The translations under genes and the position numbers were made by a program. A stretch of 64,000 bases of DNA, from NCBI GenBank assembly GCA_965242495.1, contig OZ251446.1, forward strand, positions 2,418,001-2,482,000, in the 5' to 3' direction. A model generated the notes under the pieces. The model was not told the origin of the DNA. It did not search any database and worked only from the letters and a program-made list of their open reading frames with translations. Positions 33,664 to 46,203 of the stretch are shown here, in pieces. The stretch comes from CBDESN01 sp965242495 (GTDB lineage Bacteria > Pseudomonadota > Alphaproteobacteria > MPNO01). Position 1 is the stretch's first letter, and the number at the start of each line of letters is the position of its first letter.

Positions 33664-34270
33664 GGGCCGCCCGGCTCCTCGACCCGCAGGGCTGGTTCGA
33701 TGGCGCCGTTCGGTTCCGCGCGCATGAGTTCGTCGATCCGGTCGGCGATCTTCTGCGCGTGGGCGCGGAGCTGCTTTTCGGCCCAGTCGGCGGCGTAGCC
33801 CTCGGTCACGTCGCCGGGCTGGCCGGGCATGATTGACCAGCCGCTTGGTCAGCGACCGGGGCGGCATCAGGTCGTGATCGGTGACCGTGATGAAGCAGTT
33901 GCGCATGGCATGGAACCGGAACTTGGCGCCGCCGGCGAGCGCGATCGGCGCGTAGAGATGCTGCGGGTTGTGGACGTGGCCCGAGGCGCTGGTTTCGGAG
34001 GCGAACACCCGGCGACGGGCGCGCTCCGGCATTCTCCCGGCCACCGCTTGGCGGCGCTCGAGAATAACGGCCAGTTGCCGGGTCAGCGGCAACTCCAGCG
34101 GCTCGCCGGTCTTGGTCTCCTCGACCCGGAATGTGAGCGCCGCGATGTCGATGCGCCCCCGGCGCAGGGGCAGGACCTCTTCGCGGCGCATGCCGGCGTC
34201 GATCCAACGCGCATCGATACGCGGGGTTTCGCTTCCGCGTGATTCCCAATGGATTCCCAATGCGTGGAAG
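33660..34270 (-). pseudogene. Tyrosine integrase remnant, N-terminally deleted and frameshifted
   Basis: The frame from ~34,225 down reads AGMRREEVLPLRRGRIDIAA (arm Arg), TFRVEETKTGEPLELPLTRQ (Lys region), then FRFHAMRNCFITVTDHDLMP (H-x-x-R box) and LTKRLVNHARP. A likely 4-bp insertion near 33815-33825 shifts the frame; the other frame then gives GDVTEGYAADWAEKQLRAHA with the nucleophile Tyr, ending at TGA 33660. The N-terminal core-binding domain is missing. Its place next to the tRNA-fMet 3' end marks it as the integrase of an element that entered there. Confidence 0.85.
34241..34262. repeat. Tandem 11-bp repeat at the island edge
   Basis: GATTCCCAATG occurs twice in direct succession, at 34241-34251 and 34252-34262, between the integrase remnant and the tRNA-fMet terminator. 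It may be part of a recombination core or simple slippage. Confidence 0.7.
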
Positions 34271-34290
34271 TAAACATCCCCGTCGAATAG

Positions 34291-34325
34291 AAAGCGCCGT
34301 CAAATCATTGATTTGACGGCGCTTT
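34291..34325 (-). terminator. Long hairpin terminator of the rrn operon
   Basis: A perfect 17-bp stem (34291-34307 with 34309-34325) has a one-base centre. It follows the tRNA-fMet CCA end by 3 bp on the minus strand. The upper stem is AT-rich and the base is GC-rich followed by TTT. It is the likely end of rRNA transcription; a recombination role is an alternative. Confidence 0.75.
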
Positions 34326-34328
34326 ATC

Positions 34329-34405
<77 letters not shown>

Positions 34406-34435
34406 GGGTTCCGGGCGCGCGGCGCGCTTGGAAGA

Positions 34436-34550
34436 CCTGGCGGCGACCTACTCTCCCACGCCTTGAGACGCAGTACCATCGGCGCTGAGGGTCTTTACGG
34501 CCGAGTTCGGGATGGGATCGGGTGTGGCGCCCTCGCCATGACCGCCAGGT
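34436..34550 (-). rRNA. rrf: 5S ribosomal RNA
   Basis: The RNA-sense strand runs from ACCTGGCGGTCATGGCGAGG to GAGAGTAGGTCGCCGCCAGG, with paired ends and the CCGAACTCGG core of bacterial 5S. Ends are set by stem pairing and may be off by a few bases. Confidence 0.95.
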
Positions 34551-34661
34551 CGTCCAAACCCGCCGCCCGTCGTCGGCCGGCCGGCCGGCCGATCACACGA
34601 AACGGGCTGCGGTCGCGCATCGAACGGGGCGTCGGGGCTTGCCGCTGCGCATGACAGCGCA

Positions 34662-37412
<2,751 letters not shown>

Positions 37413-37589
37413 AACCATCATGCGCAGGGACAAGCCCGACGCATATTCGCATGCGCGATGCCGCCGATCGCTCCGACCCGCTTCCTACGCGGGATCCGGC
37501 AATCGGCGACGGAACTTCTTCGTCTTCACAATGTCGAACAGCGGCGGCGCCGCAACCCCGGCGCCGAAATCGCTCCATCGGTGAGTGCA

Positions 37590-37665
37590 TGGTGGAGGTG
37601 AACGGATTCGAACCGATGACCTCCTGCTTGCAAAGCAGGCGCTCTCCCGGCTGAGCTACACCCCC
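37590..37665 (-). tRNA. tRNA-Ala (TGC)
   Basis: A 76-nt tRNA with encoded CCA in the 16S-23S spacer. Anticodon TGC lies in CTGCTTTGCAAGCAG. The acceptor stem GGGGGTG pairs with CACCTCC including one G-U. Confidence 0.97.
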
Positions 37666-37678
37666 GGCTCCGGCCGGC

Positions 37679-37755
<77 letters not shown>

Positions 37756-37872
37756 GCTGCAACCGCGGTCGAGCGCCAGGGAGCTTGGCCGGCGCGACGG
37801 CACTCACGCATGGAAGGGATACGCCGGCGGCGGCGCGCGGTACAAGGTTACCGATCCGTCGCCGGACCGGCG

Positions 37873-39378
<1,506 letters not shown>

Positions 39379-39611
39379 TAACGCTACCTCCCCGGGGCCG
39401 AAGCCCCGGGCGACAAGAGCCTGCTCATAGAGCGTACGCATAGCTTCTGCGCAGACCCGACGAGCGTGCTCTCACCGTCACGCCGCCGCCTGCGCATCCC
39501 TTCCATCATTCACCATGTCCAACAGCCGCTCAGCGCCGCCGCCGACCGGGAGCCCCGTCCGTCCGCGTAGCCGAGCGCCGCAATGCGAGCCCGCCGCACC
39601 GCGAAAGGCGC

Positions 39612-39640
39612 AACATAGATGCGCTGCGCCGGGTCGTCAA
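39612..39640 (-). promoter_or_regulatory. rRNA operon promoter
   Basis: On the minus strand TTGACG (39640-39635) and TATGTT (39617-39612) are spaced by 17 bp, preceded by an A-rich tract resembling an UP element and followed by ~230 bp of leader before 16S. The rest of 39379-39705 holds no gene. Confidence 0.8.
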
Positions 39641-39705
39641 GTCTTTTTTTCGACTTTTTTCGCCCGCCCGCCCGCGCCCCTCCGGCCGGCGGCCCGGCCC
39701 CCGCA

Positions 39706-40119
39706 TCAGCCGACGACGGCGACCGCCTCGATCTCGACCATGAAGTCGGGATGGGACAGGCGCGAGACCTCGACGGTCGTGCTCGCCGGCAGGGCGGCGC
39801 CGAAATAGGCCATGCGCGCCGGGACGTGACGGAAATACTCGTCGATGTCGGTGACGAAGGCGGTGGTCTTCACGACGTCGGCCAGGGTGGCGCCCGCGGC
39901 CTCGAGCGCGGTGCGGACATTCTCCCCGACCTGGCGGATCTGCGCCGCCATGTCGCCTTGCCCGACATGGTTGCCGTCGCGGTCGCGGGCGAGCTGCCCG
40001 GACAGGTAGATCAGCCGCTTCCCTTCGACCGACACGACGTGGGAATAGAGCAGACGCCCGTCGACGACGCGCGGTTGCAGCCCGTCGGGCTGGATGTTCT
40101 GACGGTCGGCGGCGGCCAT
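39706..40119 (-). CDS. Rid-family (YjgF/YER057c/UK114) protein
   Basis: A 137-residue protein of the Rid family, in which RidA members hydrolyse reactive enamine/imine intermediates. Family features include LIYLSGQLARDRDGN, DMAAQIRQVGENVRTALEAA, DVVKTTAFVTDIDEYF, and STTVEVSRLSHPDFMVEIEA. The usual RidA Arg region is replaced by TTVEVSRLSHP, which points to a non-RidA subfamily, often linked to catabolic pathways. It is divergent from the aryl-acid ligase gene 209 bp away and may share its control. Confidence 0.88.
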   Translation of the reverse strand: MAAADRQNIQPDGLQPRVVDGRLLYSHVVSVEGKRLIYLSGQLARDRDGNHVGQGDMAAQIRQVGENVRTALEAAGATLADVVKTTAFVTDIDEYFRHVPARMAYFGAALPASTTVEVSRLSHPDFMVEIEAVAVVG

Positions 40120-40291
40120 CGGGCCCTCCTGCGGCTGGAGAGCGAAACTCTACCGGCGCGGACGGCGCCCGCGCTACCCCCCCTTCCCCCGGGGCGCTCG
40201 CGAGGGCGAGAAGCGCCCGACCAGGGCGGACGACCGTTCGCGGGGCGGGCGGCGGGCGGAGCGCCGGCGGAAGACCTCTCCCCGGCGGCGT

Positions 40292-40320
40292 TTGACAGGC
40301 CGGGAACCCATTCCTATAAG
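40292..40320 (+). promoter_or_regulatory. Near-consensus sigma70 promoter of the aryl-acid ligase gene
   Basis: TTGACA at 40292-40297, a 17-bp spacer and TATAAG at 40315-40320. Transcription would begin at ~40327, only 1-2 bases before ATG 40329, implying a leaderless message or a slightly later start of translation. Confidence 0.7.
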
Positions 40321-40328
40321 GACACAGG

Positions 40329-41990
40329 ATGATCGACGGTTTCACGCCGGTTCCGCCCGAGTTCGCCCGCCGCTATCGCGACAAGGGCTATTGGCTGGAC
40401 AAGCCGCTCGGACTCTACTTCAAGGAGCGGTTCGCGCGCCATCCGACGCGCGTAGCGATCGTCGCCGGAGACGAGCGAATCACCTATCGCGATCTCGACC
40501 GGCGGATCGACCGGCTGGCCCGTCACCTGCTCGGGCTCGGCATCGGGCCGCTGCAATGCATCATCCTGCAGCTCCCCACCTGCCCGGAATTCGTCTACGC
40601 CTATTTCGCCTGCCAGCGGATCGGCGCGATCACGCTGATGGCCCTGCCGGCTCACCGGAAGCACGAGATCGGCCATTACGCGCCGTTTACCGGCGCGGTG
40701 GGCTACGCCGCCCCGGCGGCCGAGCGCGGTTTCAGCTTCATCGACATGGCGCGCGACATCCAGCGGACGGCGCCGGGGCTGCGCCACCTCCTGATCCGGG
40801 ACGCGGATGCGCCCGCCGACTGCCATTCGCTGGCGCGCATGCTCGCGACCGAGCCCGAACTGCCGGCGTCGGCGCTCGACGAGGTAGAGATCGACCCGGA
40901 CGCGCCCGCGGTCTTCCAGCTTTCGGGCGGGACGACGGGCATCCCCAAGATCATCCCCCGCACCCATAACGACTACGTGCTGAACTCGATCGGCTGCGCC
41001 GGCGCCAACCATATGGACGCGGAGACGCGGCTCCTCGTATGCCTGCCGATCGCGCACAACTTCCCGCTCGCTTCGCCCGGCATCCAGGGCGCGTTCCTCC
41101 ATGGCGGCCGGGCGGTGCTGTCGCCGGGGGCGCGGGCCGCCGACATCCTGGCCCTGATCGAGGGCGAGCGGATCACCCATCTCGAGCTCGCGCCGGCGAT
41201 CCTGATCCGGCTGCTGGGCGAAGACGCCTTCGACGATCACGACGTATCGTCGGTTCGCATCGTCAACACCGGCGGCCAGCGCCTGCAACCCGAAACCGCG
41301 GCGCTGGCCGAGGCGAAGTTTCCCAACGCCGCCGTCCAGGAGGTGTTCGGCATGGCCGAAGGGCTGGTGATGCTCAACGACATCGCCGACCCGCCGGCGA
41401 CGCGCTTCGAGACCGTGGGTCCGGTCTGGTGCGAAGACGACGAGATCAAGCTCCTCGGCGACGACGGACGGGAGGCGCCGGCGGGCGAGATCGGCGAAAT
41501 GGCGTGTCGCGGCCCCTACACGCTGCGCGGCTACTACCGGCTGCCCGAGCGCAACGCCGAGAGCTTCACGCCCGACGGCTTTTTCCTGACCGGCGACCTG
41601 ATGCGCCTGCACTCGCCCGGACGCTACGTCGTCGAGGGCCGCAAGAAGGACCTCATCAACCGGGGCGGTGAGAAGATCAGCGCCGAGGAGATCGAGAATC
41701 TGCTGCTCGCCCACCCATCGGTGCGCAACGTCGCCTGCGTGCCGATGCCGGATCCGGTGTTGGGCGAGCGCACCTGCGCCTATGTCGTCCCGACGCCCGG
41801 CGCGACGCCGACGCTGGCCGAGATCGCCGACTACCTGACCGCCGCGGGCCTCGCCCGGTTCAAGCTGCCGGAACGGCTCGAACTCGTGGACCGGCTCCCG
41901 CTCTCGCCGTTCGGCAAGGTCTCGAAAAAGGACCTCGCGGCCTCGATCGCGGCGGCGGTCGCCGCGGAGCGGGACGCGAACCAGCCCTGA
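40329..41990 (+). CDS. Aryl-acid adenylating enzyme (DhbE/EntE-like AMP ligase)
   Basis: A 553-residue ANL-family adenylate-forming enzyme. The P-loop motif is QLSGGTTGIPKIIPRTHNDY, motif A5 VFGMAEGLVM, A7 FFLTGDLMR, A8 GRKKDLINRGGEKIS, and the catalytic Lys is in LSPFGKVSKKDL. The segment PIAHNFPLASPG corresponds to the PMAHNYPLSSPG of 2,3-dihydroxybenzoate ligases, where the Asn marks an aryl-acid pocket. It activates a benzoate- or salicylate-like acid as AMP ester and then CoA or carrier thioester. No carrier protein or siderophore genes are nearby, so a catabolic CoA-ligase role with the adjacent oxidoreductase is likely. Confidence 0.88.
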   Translation: MIDGFTPVPPEFARRYRDKGYWLDKPLGLYFKERFARHPTRVAIVAGDERITYRDLDRRIDRLARHLLGLGIGPLQCIILQLPTCPEFVYAYFACQRIGAITLMALPAHRKHEIGHYAPFTGAVGYAAPAAERGFSFIDMARDIQRTAPGLRHLLIRDADAPADCHSLARMLATEPELPASALDEVEIDPDAPAVFQLSGGTTGIPKIIPRTHNDYVLNSIGCAGANHMDAETRLLVCLPIAHNFPLASPGIQGAFLHGGRAVLSPGARAADILALIEGERITHLELAPAILIRLLGEDAFDDHDVSSVRIVNTGGQRLQPETAALAEAKFPNAAVQEVFGMAEGLVMLNDIADPPATRFETVGPVWCEDDEIKLLGDDGREAPAGEIGEMACRGPYTLRGYYRLPERNAESFTPDGFFLTGDLMRLHSPGRYVVEGRKKDLINRGGEKISAEEIENLLLAHPSVRNVACVPMPDPVLGERTCAYVVPTPGATPTLAEIADYLTAAGLARFKLPERLELVDRLPLSPFGKVSKKDLAASIAAAVAAERDANQP

Positions 41991-42006
41991 CAGGGGAGCC
42001 GAATCG

Positions 42007-43023
42007 ATGCAGCTCGACATGGGACTCATGCTCCACACCGGCGACATGCCTTGCGCCGACATCGTCCGGTTGGCGCAGGAGGCGGAGACGCTCGGCTATC
42101 ACGGCTTCTGGCTTACCGAAGAGTCGGGCAAGGAAGCGTTCTCGCTGGCCGCGCTGATCGCGCGCGAGACCAAGCGCATCCGAATCGGCACCGCCATCGT
42201 CAACTTCTACGCGCGCTCGCCGATGATGCTGGCGATGGCGGCGCGAACGCTGGACGAGATCTCGGGCGGCCGGTTCGGTCCCTTCGGGCTCGGCGCCGGC
42301 GGCATCGGCTTCACGCAGCGCGGCCACGGGGTCGAGATCGACCGGCCGATCGCGCGGGCGCGCGAAACGGTGGAGATCGTGCGCGGCTATCTGACGCAGA
42401 ACAGATTCTCCTACCCGCAGGGCAAGTGGTTCCGGCCCGACAATTTCCGCCTCCGCGAAGGCCCGCTCGCGGAGGGCAGAGTCGAGCTGTATCTGGCGGC
42501 GCTCGGGCCGCAGATGGCGGAGATGGCGGGCAAGGTGTCGGACGGCATGATCGCCAACTGGCTGACGCCGGAGACGCTGGCGATCTATCGCGACCGGATC
42601 GCCCGCGGGGCCGCCCGCGAGGGACGCGACCCGTCCGGGGTGCGGATCGCTACGCTCGACATGATGTGCGCCGACCATACCGACGAGGAGTCGGTCCAGG
42701 CGATGCGCCGCGGGATCGCCTTCTACTGCGCCTCGCCGCACTATCACCGCGTCGCCGACGCGAGCGGGTTCGGCGATGCGGTGCGCAAGGTCTACGACGT
42801 CTGGCGGTCGCGCGATTACGGCCGCGCGACCGGGCTGGTGACCGACGCGCTGATGCAGAAGTTCAGCGTGACCGGCGACGACGCCGTAGCGACGGCGCAT
42901 TTCAAGTGGATGAAGCGCGAGGGCGCCTATCCGATCGTCTATCCGGCGCCGCGCCCGTCGGCCATGGTCGAGGATCACTTTCTGACCATGCGCAACGCCG
43001 CGCGGGCGGCGAGCTGGGCCTGA
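42007..43023 (+). CDS. Luciferase-like (LLM class) flavin-dependent oxidoreductase
   Basis: A 338-residue TIM-barrel oxidoreductase using FMN or F420. MQLDMGLMLHTGDMPCADIV, then GYHGFWLTEESGKEAFSLAA, TKRIRIGTAIVNFYARSPMM, and DEISGGRFGPFGLGAGGIGF are the family's barrel strands and cofactor loops. It starts 16 bp after the ligase with GGGGAG upstream, so the two form an operon. It may oxidise the aryl or acyl-CoA product. Substrate and cofactor cannot be decided here. Confidence 0.88.
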   Translation: MQLDMGLMLHTGDMPCADIVRLAQEAETLGYHGFWLTEESGKEAFSLAALIARETKRIRIGTAIVNFYARSPMMLAMAARTLDEISGGRFGPFGLGAGGIGFTQRGHGVEIDRPIARARETVEIVRGYLTQNRFSYPQGKWFRPDNFRLREGPLAEGRVELYLAALGPQMAEMAGKVSDGMIANWLTPETLAIYRDRIARGAAREGRDPSGVRIATLDMMCADHTDEESVQAMRRGIAFYCASPHYHRVADASGFGDAVRKVYDVWRSRDYGRATGLVTDALMQKFSVTGDDAVATAHFKWMKREGAYPIVYPAPRPSAMVEDHFLTMRNAARAASWA

Positions 43024-43036
43024 CGCCGCGCCCCGG

Positions 43037-43654
43037 TCAGCTCCCGCGGGCGGCGGGCGCCAGCACGGTCTCGGTCATCGAACGGCGCCGGTCGAAGGCG
43101 TCGAACCATGCGGCGAGCCGGGGACGGCCGGCGCGCCAGTCGTCGTCCGGAAAATGCTGGCCGACGAAGGAAAGGGCCACGGCCAGCGTGACGCCGCCCA
43201 CGTCCACCGGCCCGTCGAGCGCGCCGGCCTCGGCCTCGAGCGAATCGACGGCGCGGAAAACCGCGGCCTTGTTGTGGGCGATGAAGCCGCGGGATTGACG
43301 TTCGGGCGCGCGCAACCGTTCGACGAAGATGGCGACGACGTTCTCCAGCATGCCGTCGCCGAGCGCTTGGCGGCGGAGCGCGATCCAGCGCGACGCGCCG
43401 TCCGCCGGCACCAGCTTGGGGCCGTCATGGCGGCTGTCGAGATACGCGACGATCACCGCCGAGTCGTAGAGCGCCAACCCGTCATCGGTCTCGAGACACG
43501 GCACTTTGCCGAGCGGGTTGGGCGAGGCGCGCCGGTGGTCGGGATTCATCGGATCGCAGTCGATACGCTCGATCGCGCCGTCGAGGCCCATCTCGATGGC
43601 GCTGGCGCAGACCTTGCGCACGAAGGGCGAGGACGGCGAATAGCGGAGTTTCAT
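43037..43654 (-). CDS. Glutathione S-transferase, first of a tandem pair
   Basis: A 205-residue GST. The thioredoxin-like N-domain reads MKLRYSPSSPFVRKVCASAI, then PLGKVPCLETDDGLALYDSA with the glutathione-binding cis-Pro and acidic-Ser pair, and VAYLDSRHDGPKLVP. The all-helical C-domain follows. Ser in SPSSPF is the probable catalytic residue. It lies 34 bp after the similar gene upstream; the two are diverged paralogues. It ends 13 bp from the convergent oxidoreductase gene. Confidence 0.92.
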   Translation of the reverse strand: MKLRYSPSSPFVRKVCASAIEMGLDGAIERIDCDPMNPDHRRASPNPLGKVPCLETDDGLALYDSAVIVAYLDSRHDGPKLVPADGASRWIALRRQALGDGMLENVVAIFVERLRAPERQSRGFIAHNKAAVFRAVDSLEAEAGALDGPVDVGGVTLAVALSFVGQHFPDDDWRAGRPRLAAWFDAFDRRRSMTETVLAPAARGS

Positions 43655-43688
43655 TGCGCGGGTCTCCTCGAGCCGAAGGCCAGCCGCG

Positions 43689-44288
43689 TCACGCCGGGGC
43701 CGTCGCCGCCATCGACGGCCGCTTGGCGAATTCGTCGTACCAAGCGACGAGCCCGGGACGGTTCCCGGCCCACAATTCGCGCCCGAGACGGAACCCGATC
43801 CAGCCCAACGCGCAGCCGACCGATATCTGGCCGATGTCGAGCGGCCCTTCGAGCCTGTCGACATGCGCCTCGATCCAGTCGAGCCCGCGCGCGGCCTTGG
43901 TTCGCTGCGCGCCGGTCCAGTCCGCCGAGCGCAACGGCTCCGGGCGCATGCCTTCCATGCGGACCAGCACCCCGGCATCGACGATGCCGTCGGCCCGCGC
44001 CTGGAGGTCGAGCGTCCGCCAGCGCGCCTCGCCCGCGGGCGGGATCAGCTTGGGTCCGTCATGGAGCGAGTCGAGATACTCGCAGATCACCGGCGAATCG
44101 ATCAGCGTTTCGCCGTCGTCGCGCAGCAGCGCCGGCACCTTGCCGAGCGGGTTGTCGGTGTGCAGGTCGTTGGCGGGATCGAACACGTCGGTCGGGATGC
44201 GCTCGATCCGGTCGTCGAGACCGCATTCGATCGCGGTCACGCGGACCTTGCGGACGAAGGGCGATCCCGAAGCGTAGCGAAGCTTCAT
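43689..44288 (-). CDS. Glutathione S-transferase, second of a tandem pair
   Basis: A 199-residue GST starting MKLRYASGSPFVRKVRVTAI, with NPLGKVPALLRDDGETLIDS and CEYLDSLHDGPKLIPPAGEA as the glutathione site. It shares the N-terminal pattern of the gene downstream, indicating an old duplication. It lies 15 bp after gloB, so gloB and both GSTs look like one glutathione-dependent detoxification operon. Confidence 0.93.
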   Translation of the reverse strand: MKLRYASGSPFVRKVRVTAIECGLDDRIERIPTDVFDPANDLHTDNPLGKVPALLRDDGETLIDSPVICEYLDSLHDGPKLIPPAGEARWRTLDLQARADGIVDAGVLVRMEGMRPEPLRSADWTGAQRTKAARGLDWIEAHVDRLEGPLDIGQISVGCALGWIGFRLGRELWAGNRPGLVAWYDEFAKRPSMAATAPA

Positions 44289-44303
44289 GGTCTTTCCTTC
44301 CGA

Positions 44304-45074
44304 TCAGAAAACGTCCTTTCGCGCCCGCACCTCGGCGAACACCTCGACCGGCGATCTGCCCTGAAGGCCCGCGGCTTCGACGAACTCGGGCGCATCGGCG
44401 CGGAGAAACGGATTGGTCCGGCGCTCCTCGCCCATCAGCGCGGGCACCGTGGACAGGCCGCGCTCGCGGCGGCGGTCGATCTCCCCGGCATAGGCCCGGA
44501 GAGCGCGGTTGTCGGGGTCGATCGACAGCGCGAACCGGGCGTTGGACTGGGTGTATTCGTGGGCGCAATAAACCCAGGTGTCGTCGGGCGCGGCCTTGAA
44601 CTTGGAGAGCGAGCTCCACATCTGCTCGGCGGTCCCTTCGAACAGCCGGCCGCAACCCAGTGCGAACAGGGTATCGCCGCAGAACAGGGCGCTCGATCCC
44701 GGGAACCAGTAGGCGATATGCCCGCGCGTGTGCCCGGGCACGTCCCACACCGTCGCCTCGGCCTCGTGCAGCTTGAAGACGTCGCCGTCCCCGACTTCGA
44801 CGTCGATGCCGGGGATGCGGTCGCGGTCGGCGCGCGGGCCGATCACCGTGCAGCCGGTGCGGGCCCGAATCTCGGGCACGCCGCCGATATGGTCGTCATG
44901 GTGGTGGGTGGTGAGGATATGGCTGAGTTTCCAGCCGAACCGGTCGAGCGCATCGAGCACCGGCCCGGCGTCGGACGGGTCGACCACGGCGGCCTTCCCC
45001 GACGACCGCTCGCGCAACAGATAGATGTAATTGTCCACGCGGGCCGGAATCTGGTGGATCTCGAGTGTCGACAT
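44304..45074 (-). CDS. gloB: Hydroxyacylglutathione hydrolase (glyoxalase II)
   Basis: A 256-residue metallo-beta-lactamase-fold thioesterase that hydrolyses S-lactoylglutathione. Metal ligands are in TTHHHDDHIGG, the GHTRGHIAYWF His, and CGDTLFALGCGR; YCAHEYTQSNARFA and the end TNPFLRAD are family-specific glutathione-contact regions. Start ATG 45074 (MSTLEIHQIPARVDNYIYLL) matches family length. It is divergent from the methyltransferase gene across the inverted-repeat element. Confidence 0.96.
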   Translation of the reverse strand: MSTLEIHQIPARVDNYIYLLRERSSGKAAVVDPSDAGPVLDALDRFGWKLSHILTTHHHDDHIGGVPEIRARTGCTVIGPRADRDRIPGIDVEVGDGDVFKLHEAEATVWDVPGHTRGHIAYWFPGSSALFCGDTLFALGCGRLFEGTAEQMWSSLSKFKAAPDDTWVYCAHEYTQSNARFALSIDPDNRALRAYAGEIDRRRERGLSTVPALMGEERRTNPFLRADAPEFVEAAGLQGRSPVEVFAEVRARKDVF

Positions 45075-45112
45075 GGGCGCGCTCGCTGTCCTCGAAGGCC
45101 GGGCGGGCAGCC

Positions 45113-45376
45113 TAGCCCGCGCTTCCCGCCCTGTCCATGGTCTGTCCTGGTTCACTACATATGAGACACCGGGTGAGCCTCTGGGAGCGGCGCGTCAAGC
45201 CGCTTCGCGGCTCCTTCGCTATGCTCCGGCCCTTCGGATGACCCGCCGCTCCCAGAGGCTCCGAAGGCATCCATGGCCGTAAGCAGGCTTCCGGCCATGG
45301 TAAAGACCGGATATCGACTGGCGCGATGGGCATCGAGCGCGACGCAGGCCGTGGACAGGGCGGGAAGCGCGGGCTA
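45113..45376. repeat. MITE-like element with 25-bp terminal inverted repeats
   Basis: Bases 45113-45137 are the perfect reverse complement of 45352-45376 (arm begins TAGCCCGCGCTTCCCG). Nested inside is an 18-bp perfect inverted repeat, 45175-45192 with 45244-45261. The 264-bp unit carries no gene and fills the gap between gloB and the methyltransferase. Its ends resemble those of the element at 47885-48079. Confidence 0.8.
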
Positions 45377-45435
45377 ACAAACCGGTTCCGCGCGCTGTCC
45401 CTGCGGCGGCGCGATCGTCGGGGCGGGGCTGGCGC

Positions 45436-46203
45436 ATGTGGACCGACGTGATCGACCTCCGCGATTTCTACCGCACCGCGCTCGGAGGCGCGGCGCGGCG
45501 GGTGATCCGCAACCACGTGCGAGCGATCTGGCCGGACGCGCGCGCGGCGAACCTGCTCGGACTGGGCTACGCCACGCCGTATCTTGCGCCGTTCCGGGAG
45601 GAGGCCGCCCGCGTGATCTCGGTCATGCCGGCGCCCCAAGGCGTGCTCCGCTGGCCGGCGGCCGGCCCCAACCTGGCGGCCCTAGCGGGCGAAGACGAAC
45701 TGCCGTTGCCCGACCGGTCGATCGACCGGGTGCTGCTGACGCACGCCCTCGAATGCTCGGAGCGGCTGCGGCCCATGCTGCGCGAGGTCTGGCGGGTCAT
45801 GGCCGACGACGCCCGCCTGCTGGCGGTGGTTCCCAACCGGCGGGGCATCTGGGCGCGGCTCGACCGCACGCCCTTCGGCCATGGACGCCCGTTCACCCCG
45901 TCGCAGATCGAACGGCTGCTGCGCGATCACATGTTCGCCCCGACCGGCACGACCTTCGGCCTGTTCATGCCGCCGGGCGGGCGCCGCGTGGCGGGCGCCG
46001 CAGCGCCCGCCTGGGAACGGCTGGGCAGGCGCTGGCTGCGGCGCTTCGGCGGAGTGCTGCTGGTCGAGGCGGCGAAGCGGGTCCATGCCGCGGCGCCGGC
46101 CGCCGCTCCCGCGCGTCGGCGCGCCTACGCCGCCCCGGCGGCGCGGGCCGCGCCGGCGGGCGGCGTCAACGCGCCGCGACGGCGATGTCGTCGGGCCGGT
46201 TGA
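45436..46203 (+). CDS. SAM-dependent methyltransferase, class I
   Basis: A 255-residue protein. The cofactor loop is degenerate but present (NLLGLGYATPYL), followed by LPLPDRSIDRVLLTHALECS, MLREVWRVMADDARLLAVVP, and GRPFTPSQIERLLRDHMF. It is a known neighbour of gloB in alphaproteobacteria, but its substrate is unknown. The last ~45 residues are Ala/Arg-rich and low-complexity. Its 3' end overlaps the convergent sulfatase gene by 38 bp. Confidence 0.85.
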   Translation: MWTDVIDLRDFYRTALGGAARRVIRNHVRAIWPDARAANLLGLGYATPYLAPFREEAARVISVMPAPQGVLRWPAAGPNLAALAGEDELPLPDRSIDRVLLTHALECSERLRPMLREVWRVMADDARLLAVVPNRRGIWARLDRTPFGHGRPFTPSQIERLLRDHMFAPTGTTFGLFMPPGGRRVAGAAAPAWERLGRRWLRRFGGVLLVEAAKRVHAAAPAAAPARRRAYAAPAARAAPAGGVNAPRRRCRRAG

